Origin: Aureimonas sp. AU20
GTDB lineage: Bacteria; Pseudomonadota; Alphaproteobacteria; Rhizobiales; Rhizobiaceae
Reading direction: 5' to 3'
DNA: 64,000 bases
NCBI RefSeq assembly: GCF_001442755.1
Contig: NZ_CP006367.1
Coordinates: 744,001-808,000, forward strand
Positions within the stretch are counted from its first letter, which is position 1. Each line of letters opens with the position of its first letter. Below are positions 28,389 through 36,893 of the stretch, in pieces. Under the pieces are notes generated by a model. The model was given only the letters and a program-made list of their open reading frames with translations. It did not search any database and was not told the DNA's origin. Made by a program: the position numbers and the translations under genes.

Positions 28389-29222
28389 ATGGCGCTGGAC
28401 TATGTCAGGGACCCCGCCGCCATCTACGAGGCGAGCTTCGCCACGATCCGGCGCGAGGCGGCACCGTTGCTGGCGCGGCTGCCAGAGGGCGCGCAGACGC
28501 TCGCGATCCGCCTCGCCCATAGCTGCGGCATGGTCGAGATCATCGAGGATCTGCGCTTGTCGGTGGACGCCGTGGCGGCGGGCCGCGCGGCGCTGGCCGC
28601 CGGGGCGCCGATCCTCGTGGACGCCGAAATGGTCGCGCATGGCGTGATCCGCCGGCACCTGCCGGCCGGCAATGCCGTGCTTTGCCGGCTGAACGAGCCG
28701 GAGGTGGCGCCGCTCGCGGCCCGGCTCGGCACGACGCGATCGGCGGCCCAGGTCGATCTCTGGGTGGAGCGGGGCGAACTATCGGGCGCGGTGGTCGCCA
28801 TCGGCAACGCGCCGACCGCCCTGTTCCGCCTTCTGGAACTTCTGGATGAGGGCGCCGCGCCGCCCGCCGCGATCCTCGGCTTTCCCGTGGGCTTCGTCGG
28901 CGCGGCCGAATCCAAGGCCGAACTCTTTGCCCGCCCGCGCGGCGTGCCCTTCGCCACGCTTCTCGGCCGGCGCGGCGGCAGTGCGCTGGCGGCGGCGGCG
29001 GTGAACGCCCTCGCCACCGGCCTTGCGACGGGGGCCGAGCCTTTGGGTGGCTGGACGGAAAGCCAGCAATCGGACGCGGGAGCCGAGACCGGCCCGGCAT
29101 CGTTGGCCGGGCAGGCCGACGGCGAAGCGCAGGGCGCCCCCCTTCCTCCTGATAACCCAGCCGCACGATCGCCCGGCGACGGCAGCTCGGCCTCCGCCCA
29201 GGGTGAAGGACGGCTCGTATGA
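28389..29222 (+). CDS. cobH: Precorrin-8X methylmutase CobH (CbiC) with C-terminal extension
   Basis: CobH moves the C-11 methyl group to C-12, giving hydrogenobyrinate or its cobalt form. The catalytic His is in RLAHSCGMVEIIEDLRLS near residue 43. Other landmarks are ILVDAEMVAHGVIRRHLP, VAIGNAPTALFRLLELL and GFPVGFVGAAESKAEL, followed by [23 protein letters not shown], in part. The conserved domain ends near residue 210, the family's normal length. A further 65 residues of low-complexity Ala/Gly/Ser/Pro sequence follow, with no recognisable fold. The extension may reflect loss of the ancestral stop. It is nine bases after cbiX. Confidence 0.93.
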   Translation: MALDYVRDPAAIYEASFATIRREAAPLLARLPEGAQTLAIRLAHSCGMVEIIEDLRLSVDAVAAGRAALAAGAPILVDAEMVAHGVIRRHLPAGNAVLCRLNEPEVAPLAARLGTTRSAAQVDLWVERGELSGAVVAIGNAPTALFRLLELLDEGAAPPAAILGFPVGFVGAAESKAELFARPRGVPFATLLGRRGGSALAAAAVNALATGLATGAEPLGGWTESQQSDAGAETGPASLAGQADGEAQGAPLPPDNPAARSPGDGSSASAQGEGRLV

Positions 29223-29670
29223 ACGCGCCTTCGCGCAAAGCTTCTGTCCCAGCCAACGCGCTTGACGCGCGCGAGGCGAGGCGATCCATATCCATGCCTG
29301 TCTTTGCGGAAAGCCGTTGGTCTGGGCTGCGGTTTGCCGGCGCGTTCGAGCGGGGTGACCAGGGGCGCCCGCTTGCCGCGCCCCACCATCTTTCGCGGCT
29401 GACTTACCGGCGAAACGTCCGTTGCGCCTCGGACCCTGCGGAGGTCCGGATGACCGTAGCTCTGTTCGAGGCTTCGGTCGGAACGCGACAACTCGCCCCC
29501 TTCAACGTGCGCCCCGAGCGGACCGCTGGGGCGGGGTGGAGCGCTTGGTCCGACGCATCGGCGAGGCGTGCGGCCGGAAGAGGCCAAGAGGGATGGCATC
29601 CGTTCACCCTGAACGACCAAAGCTCCGAGCCCACCTATTCTCTGCCCCCGCTCGCTCCGGGCCGTCCCGC
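29223..29670. other. Unexplained 448-base gap inside the cob block; possible relic of cobL
   Basis: Every other junction in this plus-strand run is nine bases or an overlap, so the gap is striking. The plus frame around 29465-29590 reads VGTRQLAPFNVRPERTAGAG and then WSAWSDASARRAAGRG. This loosely tracks CobL FGGQRHLAMLAPAHPAERQP, WRSPFADSAADLLAARG encoded from about 29770. The similarity is weak and could be chance. A CCTCGCCGATGCG motif (minus strand, near 29560) also recalls the dispersed repeat described elsewhere. No terminator is evident. Confidence 0.35.
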
Positions 29671-30888
29671 ATGAGCGCGCCCTGGCTCGACCTGATCGGT
29701 GTCGGCGACGGCGGCCTGGCGACGTTGGCGCCCGAGGCGGCCGAGCGTTTGGCGCAGGCCGAGATCGTCTTCGGCGGACAACGTCACCTCGCCATGCTGG
29801 CGCCCGCACACCCGGCCGAGCGCCAACCCTGGCGCTCGCCCTTCGCGGACAGTGCGGCCGATCTCCTGGCCGCGCGCGGGCGGCGGTCCGTGGTGCTGGC
29901 GACGGGCGATCCGTCCTGGTTCGGCCCGGCCAAATGGCTGCGCAGCGTCCTGTCCACCGACGAGTTTCGGGTCTGGCCCGCGCCCTCCGCCTTCTCGCTG
30001 GCCGCGGCGAAGCTCGGCTGGGCGCTGGAGGACTGCCTCTGCCGCACCGTGCATGGAAGGCCGGTGGAGCAGGTCGCCGCTGATTTCGCCGAAGGACGCC
30101 GGCTTCTCGTCCTGTCGGAGGACGGCGCGTCCCCTGCCGCGCTCGCTGCCTGTCTCGTGGACGCCGGCTATGGCGCGAGCGACCTCCAGGTGCTGGAACA
30201 TCTCGGCGGAACGGCGGAGCGCGTGCGAGGGAGCGTGGCGGAGCGCTTCGATCTTGACCAGATTGCCGCCTTGAACACGATAGCCGTGGAATGCCGCGCC
30301 ACGGAGGGCGCCCGAGTTTGGCCGCCCGGCCCCGGCCTGCCGGACGAGGCCTTTCGGCACGACGGCAAGATGACCAAGCGCGTGTTGCGCGCGCTGGCGC
30401 TGGCGGCGCTGAGCCCGCGCGCTGGCGAACTTCTCTGGGATGTCGGCTCGGGCTCGGGCGCCATCGCGGTGGAATGGTGCCGTAGCGCTGGCGGCGCGCG
30501 GGCGCTCGCCATCGAGCCGAACCCCGAGCGCCTGGCCTTCATCCGCGAGAACCGCCGCCGGCTCGCAGCCCCCTGCATCGCCATCGTTGAGAAGCGCGCG
30601 CCGGAGGCCTTCGACGCTTTGCCGGCGCCGGACGCCGTGTTCCTCGGCGGCGGGTTGACGGAGGGCGTTTTCGCCCCCGCTTTCGCGCGGCTGAAGCCCG
30701 GCGGTCGGCTCGTCGCTCATGCGGTGACGCTGGAATCGGAGGCGATCCTCCTGGCGCTCCACGCCAAGCAGGGGGGCGATCTCCTGCGCGTCTCGGTGGA
30801 CCATGCCGCGCCGGTCGGACCGTTTCGCGGCTGGCGCCCCGCCATGCCGGTTCTTCACTGGTGTCTCACGAAAGGCGCGCGCGGATGA
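29671..30888 (+). CDS. cobL: Precorrin-6B C5,15-methyltransferase (decarboxylating) CobL (CbiE-CbiT fusion)
   Basis: CobL methylates C-5 and C-15 and decarboxylates the C-12 acetate. Of 405 aa, residues 1-200 are the CbiE-type tetrapyrrole methylase (LDLIGVGDGGLATLAPEA, VLATGDPSWFGPAKWL, PAPSAFSLAAAKLGW). Residues 225-405 are the CbiT-type SAM domain (DEAFRHDGKMTKRVLRALAL, then LLWDVGSGSGAIAVEW near 252, VFLGGGLTEG). The ATG at 29671 starts exactly at the CbiE fold; the longer open frame upstream is not conserved. Its stop overlaps the cobI start (ATGA). Confidence 0.95.
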   Translation: MSAPWLDLIGVGDGGLATLAPEAAERLAQAEIVFGGQRHLAMLAPAHPAERQPWRSPFADSAADLLAARGRRSVVLATGDPSWFGPAKWLRSVLSTDEFRVWPAPSAFSLAAAKLGWALEDCLCRTVHGRPVEQVAADFAEGRRLLVLSEDGASPAALAACLVDAGYGASDLQVLEHLGGTAERVRGSVAERFDLDQIAALNTIAVECRATEGARVWPPGPGLPDEAFRHDGKMTKRVLRALALAALSPRAGELLWDVGSGSGAIAVEWCRSAGGARALAIEPNPERLAFIRENRRRLAAPCIAIVEKRAPEAFDALPAPDAVFLGGGLTEGVFAPAFARLKPGGRLVAHAVTLESEAILLALHAKQGGDLLRVSVDHAAPVGPFRGWRPAMPVLHWCLTKGARG

Positions 30889-31604
30889 GCGGCACGCTCT
30901 ATGGAATCGGGCTCGGCCCCGGCGATCCCGAACTGCTCACGCTGAAGGCCCATCGCCTTCTCCAGCGCGTGCCCGTCATCGCCTATCCCGCGCCGGACGG
31001 CGCGCCCTCGCTCGCCCGCACCATTGCCGCGCCGCATCTGCCGGGCGGACAGGTGGAACTGCCGATCGGCCTTTGCATGGCGGTGGACCGCGCGCCCGGC
31101 CAGGGCGGCTACGACGCCGCCGCGCCCGAGATCGCCGCGCATCTGGAGGCGGGGCGGGATGTCGCCGTGCTCTGCGAGGGCGACCCGTTCTTCTACGGCT
31201 CGTTTCTCCATCTCTTCGCCCGGCTGTCGCCGCGCTTCGCCACCGAGATCGTGCCGGGCGTTTCCTCCGTCATGGCCGCCGCCGCCGCCCTGCGCCGTCC
31301 GCTGGTTGTCCGCAACGACCGCTTCGCCGTGCTGCCCGCGACCCTGCCGGATGCCGCGCTTCGCCCGGCCATCGAGGCGGCGGAGAGCGTCGCGATCCTG
31401 AAGCTCGGCCGGCATTTCGGGCGGGTGAAGGCGCTCCTGGCGGAGATGGGGCTCATGGCCGGCGCGCTCTATGCCGAGCGCGTGACGCAGGGCGGCGAGC
31501 GCCTTCTGCTCCTCGCCGAGACCGGCGAGACCGCCCCCTATTTCGCGCTGATTCTCCTCTACAAGGGCGCCGAGCCCGCGATCCTGGCAAGCGAGCGACC
31601 ATGA
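30885..31604 (+). CDS. cobI: Precorrin-2 / cobalt-precorrin-2 C20-methyltransferase CobI (CbiL)
   Basis: A SAM-dependent tetrapyrrole methylase that adds the C-20 methyl group. The 239-aa product has LYGIGLGPGDPELLTLKAHRL, in part, at the N-terminus, AVLCEGDPFFYGSFLHLF near residue 100 and EIVPGVSSVMAAAAAL near residue 125, with a MAGALYAERVTQGGE C-terminal block. ATG 30885 overlaps cobL (ATGA) and the stop overlaps cbiG-cobJ (ATGA). Whether the natural substrate carries cobalt depends on whether CbiX acts first. Confidence 0.95.
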   Translation: MSGTLYGIGLGPGDPELLTLKAHRLLQRVPVIAYPAPDGAPSLARTIAAPHLPGGQVELPIGLCMAVDRAPGQGGYDAAAPEIAAHLEAGRDVAVLCEGDPFFYGSFLHLFARLSPRFATEIVPGVSSVMAAAAALRRPLVVRNDRFAVLPATLPDAALRPAIEAAESVAILKLGRHFGRVKALLAEMGLMAGALYAERVTQGGERLLLLAETGETAPYFALILLYKGAEPAILASERP

Positions 31605-33415
31605 GCGACCCCGTCTTTCTCTGCCTTTCGCCGGCGTCTCTGGCCTTGGCGACGCGGCTGCGCGCGGCGCTGGGCGGCGAAATCCACGGCTTCGCGCCGC
31701 GCCTTTCCGGCACCGACCACGACGTTTCCGATCTCGCCGCGCATCTCGGCGCCCTCTTCGCGGCCGGGCGGCCGATCCTGGCGCTGATGGCGAGCGGCGC
31801 GCTGATCCGCCTTCTTGCGCCCCATCTCGGCGACAAGCGCGCCGAGCCCCCGGTGCTGAGCATCGCGGAGGACGGCTCCTGCGTCGTGCCGCTCCTCGGC
31901 GGCCATCGCGGGGCGAACGACTGGGCGCGGCACGTGGCGGAAGTCACCGGCGGGTTCGCCGCCGTCACCACGGCGGGGGACCTGCGCTTCGGCGTCGCGC
32001 TCGACGTTCCGCCCGAAGGCTATCTCCTCGAAAACCCCGAACACGCCAAAGCCGTCATGGCCGATCTCGTGGCCGGCGAGGAGGCCTGGATCGAGGGCGA
32101 GGCGGAGTGGCTCACGGGCTCGGCGATCCCGGTCGCGGACGACGCGCGCATTGCGCTCACCGTTTCCACGGACGCCCGCGCGCCCCGCTCGGCCGAGCTT
32201 CTCTACCGCCCGCGCGTCCTAGTGCTGGGGATTGGCGCCGAGCGCGGCGCTCCGCCGGAGGAAGCCGTGGCGCTGGCCGAAGCGACGCTGGCGCAAGCCG
32301 GCCTCTCGCCCCTGTCGCTCGCCGCTGTCGCCTCGCTGGACCTGAAGGCCGACGAGCCCGCCGTCCATGCCGTCGCCGCGCATTTCGGCGTGCCGGCCCG
32401 CTTCTTCGACGCCTCGACCCTGGAGCGCGAGGCGCCACGCCTCGCCAACCCGTCCGAGATCGTGTTCCGCGAAACCGGCTGCCACGGCGTCGCGGAAGGC
32501 GCGGCGCTGGCCGGCGCGGGCGAGGGGGGCGAACTCGTGGCCCCCAAGCGCAAATCCGCCCGCGCCACGGCCGCTCTCGCCCGCGCGCCGCGCCCGCTGG
32601 ATTTGGAGACGATCGGCCGGGCCAGAGGAACGCTGTTCGTGGTCGGCATCGGGCCGGGGTCGGACGCCTGGCGTTCGCCCGAGGTCTCGCGCATGGTTGC
32701 AAGCAGCACCGATCTCGTCGGCTATTCCCTTTATCTCGACCTGCTGGGCCCCTTGGCGCGCGGCAAGGCACGGCACGATTTCGACCTCGGCGCCGAAGAG
32801 GCGCGGGTGCGCCATGCGATGGAACTCGCCGCTGAAGGCCGCACCGTCGCCTTGGTCTGCTCGGGCGATGCCGGCATCTATGCCATGGCGACGCTGGTCT
32901 TCGAGCTGATGGACCGGGGCGGCGTGTCGGACGGGGCGCGGCGCATCGCCGTCGAAGTCTCGCCCGGCATTTCGGCGCTGCAGGCGGCGGCGGCTCGCGC
33001 CGGCGCCCCGCTTGGCCACGACTTCTGCACCATCTCGCTTTCCGACCTCCTGACCCCCTGGGAGGACATCCAGCGCCGGGTGGAGGCGGCAGCACGGGGC
33101 GATTTCGTGATCGCCTTCTACAATCCCGTCTCCAAGCGCCGGCGCACGCAACTTGCCCACGCGCGCGACGTGTTGCTCCAGCACCGGCCGCGCGATACGC
33201 CCGTCGTGCTCGCCACCAATCTCGGCCGACCGCAGGAAAAGGTGCGCATCGTGGACCTGTCCGATCTCGACGTGGACGAGGTCGACATGCTGACCGTCGT
33301 CGTCGTCGGCTCCTCCAACACGCGCGCCTTCACCTCCGGCGAAGGACGGCGCTTCGCCTACACGCCGCGCGGCTATGCCGCCAAGCCCGGCACCACGATT
33401 GCGGAAACCCCATGA
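31601..33415 (+). CDS. CbiG-CobJ fusion: cobalt-precorrin-5A hydrolase + precorrin-3B C17-methyltransferase
   Basis: A 604-aa two-part protein. Residues 1-330 are CbiG, with its N-terminal domain (LMASGALIRLLAPHLGDKR, PLLGGHRGANDWA) and its C-terminal CobE-like domain (VLGIGAERGAPPEEA, SLDLKADEPAV, then VFRETGCHGVAEGAAL). CbiG opens the delta-lactone and releases acetaldehyde in the cobalt-early pathway. After a linker near 330, residues 343-604 are CobJ/CbiH (VVGIGPGSDAWRSPEV, CSGDAGIYAMATLVFEL, VSPGISALQAAAARAGAPLG, FYNPVSKRR), the ring-contracting C-17 methylase. Start and stop overlap cobI and cobM by ATGA. Joining the two puts ring contraction and lactone opening in one chain. Confidence 0.92.
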   Translation: MSDPVFLCLSPASLALATRLRAALGGEIHGFAPRLSGTDHDVSDLAAHLGALFAAGRPILALMASGALIRLLAPHLGDKRAEPPVLSIAEDGSCVVPLLGGHRGANDWARHVAEVTGGFAAVTTAGDLRFGVALDVPPEGYLLENPEHAKAVMADLVAGEEAWIEGEAEWLTGSAIPVADDARIALTVSTDARAPRSAELLYRPRVLVLGIGAERGAPPEEAVALAEATLAQAGLSPLSLAAVASLDLKADEPAVHAVAAHFGVPARFFDASTLEREAPRLANPSEIVFRETGCHGVAEGAALAGAGEGGELVAPKRKSARATAALARAPRPLDLETIGRARGTLFVVGIGPGSDAWRSPEVSRMVASSTDLVGYSLYLDLLGPLARGKARHDFDLGAEEARVRHAMELAAEGRTVALVCSGDAGIYAMATLVFELMDRGGVSDGARRIAVEVSPGISALQAAAARAGAPLGHDFCTISLSDLLTPWEDIQRRVEAAARGDFVIAFYNPVSKRRRTQLAHARDVLLQHRPRDTPVVLATNLGRPQEKVRIVDLSDLDVDEVDMLTVVVVGSSNTRAFTSGEGRRFAYTPRGYAAKPGTTIAETP

Positions 33416-34194
33416 CCGTCCATTTCATCGGCGCCGGCCCCGGCGCGGCCGATCTCATCACGATTCGCGGGCTGCGGCTGATCGAGCGCTGCCCGGTCTG
33501 CCTCTATGCCGGCTCGCTGGTGCCGGAGGAAATCGTCAAGGCGGCGCCGGACGGCGCGCGCGTCCTCGACACCGCGCCCATGCATCTCGACGAGATCATC
33601 GCCGAGATGCAGGCCGCGCATGAGCGGGGCGAGGATGTGGCGCGCGTCCATTCCGGCGACCCGTCGATCTATGGCGCGACGGCCGAGCAGATGCGGCGGC
33701 TGGAGGCGCTCGGCATTCCCTTCGACGTGACGCCCGGCGTGCCGGCCTTCGCGGCGGCCGCCGCCGCGCTGCGCACCGAACTCACCGTGCCGGAAGTCTG
33801 CCAGACCATCATCGTCACCCGAACGGCGATGAAATCCTCCGCCATGCCGGAGGGCGAAGACCTGGCGACGCTGGGGCGCAGCGGCGCGACGCTGGCGATC
33901 CATCTTTCCATCCGCAACCTCGCCCATATCGAGCGGGAACTCTCGCCGCTGCCGGCCTATGGGCCGGACTGTCCGGTGATCGTGGCCTATCGTGTCGGCT
34001 GGCCGGACGAGGCCTTCATCCACGCCACGCTCTCCACCGTCGCGCGCGCCGTACGCGAGGCCAAGCTCACCCGCACCGCGCTTCTCTTCGTCGGCCGCGC
34101 GCTTGGGGCGAAGGACTTCGTCGATTCCAAGCTCTACGACGCCAGCCATCCGCATATCCTGCGGCCTGTCCGAAAGGCCGAATCAGCCGGCTAA
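33412..34194 (+). CDS. cobM: Precorrin-4 / cobalt-precorrin-4 C11-methyltransferase CobM (CbiF)
   Basis: CobM adds the C-11 methyl group. The 260-aa protein has VHFIGAGPGAADLITIRGLR at the N-terminus, CLYAGSLVPEEIV, RVHSGDPSIYGATAEQMR and the substrate-loop VTPGVPAFAAAAAAL, with IVTRTAMKSSAMPEGEDL and YRVGWPDEAFIHATLS near the end. All are family hallmarks at full length. The start overlaps the CbiG-CobJ stop. The 3' end overlaps the 3' end of the convergent cobK by 12 bases. Confidence 0.95.
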   Translation: MTVHFIGAGPGAADLITIRGLRLIERCPVCLYAGSLVPEEIVKAAPDGARVLDTAPMHLDEIIAEMQAAHERGEDVARVHSGDPSIYGATAEQMRRLEALGIPFDVTPGVPAFAAAAAALRTELTVPEVCQTIIVTRTAMKSSAMPEGEDLATLGRSGATLAIHLSIRNLAHIERELSPLPAYGPDCPVIVAYRVGWPDEAFIHATLSTVARAVREAKLTRTALLFVGRALGAKDFVDSKLYDASHPHILRPVRKAESAG

Positions 34195-34926
34195 CCACGC
34201 CATCGCGGCATTGAGGCTGCGCAGGATCGGCCCGTCCGGCTCGGGCGGCCGGCGGATCAGGATGACCGGCAGGCCGAGCGCGCGCGCCGCCGCGATCTTG
34301 GCATAGCCGCGCGCGCCGCCCGAGTTTCGGCAAACGAGATGCGTGACGCGCTCGGCGCGAAACAACGCCGCCTCCTCGGCCGGATCGTCGGCGGGCCGAC
34401 CGGTGATGAGCGTGGCGGCAAAGGGCAGAGGCTCGGAGGGCGCGTCCACCCGGCGCAGCACGGGCGACAGATCCGGACGGTGGCGGAACGGCGCGACATG
34501 CTGGCTGCCGAGGGCCAGGAAGGGCCGCGCCCCGTGAGGCAGCGCATCGCGCGCCGCGCGCAGGCAGTCGACTTCCTGCCAGAGGTCGCCCTCCATCCGC
34601 TGCCAAGCCGGGCGCAGGAAGGCGGCGTGCGGGAGGGCGCAACGCCGCGCCGCCGCCGCCGCGTTGCGCGACATGCCGACCGCGTAGGGATGCGTCGCAT
34701 CGAGAAGATGCGTGACGCCGGCCGTGGTCACGAAGTCTGCGAGCCCTTCCACGCCGCCGAACCCGCCGATCCGGGTCTCTACCCCCTCCGGCAGCACGGG
34801 CGCCAAGGTGCGCCCGGCCAGCGACAGGAGAAGCCGGATATCGGTGCGCTCGGCGTGCAGCCGGCGAGCGAGGAGGGAAGCCTCGGCCGTGCCGCCGAGA
34901 AGGAGCACGAAGCGCGGCTCAGGCAC
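34183..34926 (-). CDS. cobK: Precorrin-6A / cobalt-precorrin-6A reductase CobK (CbiJ)
   Basis: CobK reduces the macrocycle with NADPH or NADH between the C-1 and C-5/C-15 methylation steps. The 247-aa product shows the N-terminal VLLLGGTAEASLLARRL, LAGRTLAPVLPEGVETRIGG, LLDATHPYAVGMSRNA, FLALGSQHVAPF and the C-terminal CRNSGGARGYAKIAAARAL. A GTG at 34924-34926 is the likely start; it overlaps the end of cbiD by eight bases, so the two are coupled on the minus strand. The end is nested in the convergent cobM 3' end, leaving no room for a terminator. Confidence 0.92.
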   Translation of the reverse strand: MPEPRFVLLLGGTAEASLLARRLHAERTDIRLLLSLAGRTLAPVLPEGVETRIGGFGGVEGLADFVTTAGVTHLLDATHPYAVGMSRNAAAAARRCALPHAAFLRPAWQRMEGDLWQEVDCLRAARDALPHGARPFLALGSQHVAPFRHRPDLSPVLRRVDAPSEPLPFAATLITGRPADDPAEEAALFRAERVTHLVCRNSGGARGYAKIAAARALGLPVILIRRPPEPDGPILRSLNAAMAWLAG

Positions 34927-36022
34927 GGGCGACCACCTGTCCGGCCCGGTCCACCACCAGGATTTCCGCCTCCACGGGAGCCTCGCCCAGCGTCTCGCGG
35001 ATCGTCGCGAGCGCCCGTGTCGCCACATGGCCCGCGAGATCGACGCCCGCGTCCCGCGCAAGATCCAGCGCCTCCTTGGCCGTGTTGGCGGAAAGGATCG
35101 CGGGTGCAAGCGCGGTCGTCGCCGCAAGCTCCGCCAGAAAGGCGAAATCCACCTGGGACCGGCCGGAATGGAGGTCGAGCGACCCCTGAGCCAGCTTGGT
35201 GAGCTTGGCAAAACCCCCCGCCAGGGTCAGCGCGGGCACGGGGTGCCGGCGCAGATATTTGAGAACGCCGCCGGCAAAGTCGCCCATGTCGAGACAGGCG
35301 ATCTCAGGCAGGTCGGGGTGGAGCCGGCGCGCGGCGTCCTCGCTCGCGGAGCCCGTCGCGGCGATGACGCGGGGCAGATTGGCGGCCCGCGCCACGTCGA
35401 TGCCGCGATGGATCGAATGGATCCAGGCCGAGCAGGAAAAGGGATGGACGATGCCCGTCGTGCCGAGGATCGACAGCCCGCCCAGAATACCGAGCCGCCC
35501 GTTCCAGGTCTTCTCGGCGAGCTTCTCGCCGTTCGGCACGGAAATCGTGATCTCGACATCGGGCGCCCGGCCCTCGGCGGCGCAGAGCGCCTCCACCACC
35601 TCGCGCATCAGCCGGCGCGGCACGGGGTTGATCGCCGGCTCGCCGGGCGGGATCGGCAGGCCCGGCCGCGTCACCGTGCCGACGCCCTCGCCCGCGCGGA
35701 ACTGGAGGCCCGAGCCCGGCGCCGTGAAACGAACCGTCGCGACGATCTCGGCGAGATGCGTGACGTCGGGGTCGTCGCCGGCATCCTTGACGATGCTGGC
35801 GCTGGCCGCGCCGGCGCCAAGATGCGTGCGGGCCAGCGCGAAGCCGGGCCGCTCGCCCTTGGGCAGGGTGATCTCGACCGGATCGGGAAAGTCGCCGGTA
35901 AGGAGCGCGGTGAGCGCGGCCTTGGTGGCGGCCGTGGCGCAGGCGCCCGTGGTCCAGCCGCGCCGGAGCGCCGCGCCCGGTGGCACGCCATCCTCCCGCC
36001 GCTTGCCGAGATTGAAGCCCAT
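34919..36022 (-). CDS. cbiD: Cobalt-precorrin-5B C1-methyltransferase CbiD
   Basis: CbiD methylates C-1 in the cobalt-early route; the aerobic pathway uses the unrelated CobF. The 367-aa product shows RRGWTTGACATAATKAALTA at residues 20-39, VVKDAGDDPD-like IVKDAGDDPDVTH, GVGTVTRPGLPIPPGEPAIN, ILGGLSILGTTGIVHPFS and HRGIDVARAANL. Further on are LDMGDFAGGVLKYL and GGFAKLTKLAQGSLDLHSGR. I start at ATG 36020-36022, the family N-terminus, although no clear ribosome binding site precedes it; a TCTATAAG -10-like box sits 12 bases upstream. It leads the cbiD-cobK pair. Confidence 0.95.
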   Translation of the reverse strand: MGFNLGKRREDGVPPGAALRRGWTTGACATAATKAALTALLTGDFPDPVEITLPKGERPGFALARTHLGAGAASASIVKDAGDDPDVTHLAEIVATVRFTAPGSGLQFRAGEGVGTVTRPGLPIPPGEPAINPVPRRLMREVVEALCAAEGRAPDVEITISVPNGEKLAEKTWNGRLGILGGLSILGTTGIVHPFSCSAWIHSIHRGIDVARAANLPRVIAATGSASEDAARRLHPDLPEIACLDMGDFAGGVLKYLRRHPVPALTLAGGFAKLTKLAQGSLDLHSGRSQVDFAFLAELAATTALAPAILSANTAKEALDLARDAGVDLAGHVATRALATIRETLGEAPVEAEILVVDRAGQVVARA

Positions 36023-36689
36023 GGACGGCTTATAGACCGGCCGCTTGGCGCGAGGCGAGGGGCGCGCGAGGTATCGGCTTGGAATGGCTGGCGCTAAGCG
36101 TGAGGGGCGGGTGGATGGCGGGTGCTTTTGGGGGCATTTCGAGACGACCCCGCCCAAACTCGTCGTTTGGCAGGGGCGAGGTGGAAGGCTCTTAGGCATG
36201 AAGACTGAAGCCAGCCGCGTGAAGACGGAGTCTGGAAGAAGGGAACGACGTTCGCCGTATCGGAGAAAGGTCGGGTCATGGCGGCTCAACATGAATCTGT
36301 CCTCGACGGCCGATGTCGGCAAAGCGTGAGCCATTGGCTTTGGACGAAGGCGCGGGTGCTTTGATAAGGCGGAGCCGCAAGGGGGCGGAGGGATGGTCCG
36401 CGCCTTTCGAAGGGGCGTGTTGATGCGAGACCGGCTGCGCCGACCCTTCAAGGGGGAGGGCCGGGAGCCATTAGCCGGGCGCGGCCGGTGCGCGACGGGG
36501 GAGCGACAGCGAAGGCGAGTCGGTCGGACCCGGGTTCTCCGAAAGGCCGCTGGCAAGGCTGGGACGCTTTGGGCAGCCGTTGCCCGTGGCAGCGAAATTT
36601 CCGATCTGTCCTAAGCCAAAGCGCGATGGCCTTCGATCGCCAGTTTCTCGATAGCCCGTCGAGACAAGCCGTCGAAAGCGGCGCGCGGC
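36023..36689. other. Intergenic DNA between cbiD and the cobB relic
   Basis: These 667 bases have no supported gene. Open frames on both strands lack ribosome binding sites or family similarity. About 36370-36560 may hold a badly decayed member of the dispersed repeat: GGCGGAGGGATGG, then GTTGATGCGAGACCGGC, then GAGTCGGTCGGACCCGGG in the same order as the copies near 40.8 and 48.4 kb. No riboswitch signature was found. Confidence 0.35.
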
Positions 36690-36893
36690 GGTTTTCTCTT
36701 GGCCGCGCCCCAGTCCGGCAGCGGCAAGACGCAGGCGACCCTTCGCCTTCCCGCGCCATTGCAAGCGGACAGACGTCGCGCTGCGCTCGGCCAAAGCTGG
36801 GCCGGACTATATCGATCCGGCCGTTCAAGGGGCCGCAACCGGCCAGCCCTCGATCAATCTCGCCCCCCTACGCCATGCGGCCCGCGACGAAGA
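36690..36893 (+). pseudogene. Decayed copy of the 5' end of cobB
   Basis: This stretch aligns base for base with the start of intact cobB about 430 bases downstream. It keeps GCGGCAAGACG within a CCCCAGTCCGGCAGCGGCAA block that is shared exactly. It also keeps CTATATCGATCCGGCC and AACCGGCCAGCCCTCG, and ends at CTACGCCATGCGGCCCG. In translation the Walker A motif APQSGSGKT survives in one frame. YAMRP and QPASPRSISPPYAMRP-like sequence survive in another, so at least one frameshift separates them. Homology stops after the codons for residue 80 or so of CobB. It is a partial tandem duplicate that can no longer encode an enzyme. Confidence 0.85.

Noticed and set aside
36094..36329. Small open frames in the cbiD-cobB gap as genes
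   Set aside because: No ribosome binding site, no family similarity, and the adjacent DNA is a decayed cobB fragment.
34919..36556. A long N-terminal extension (about 178 residues) of CbiD
   Set aside because: The extension is Pro/Arg/Ser-rich without homology; the CbiD family starts at MGFNLGKRR (36022).
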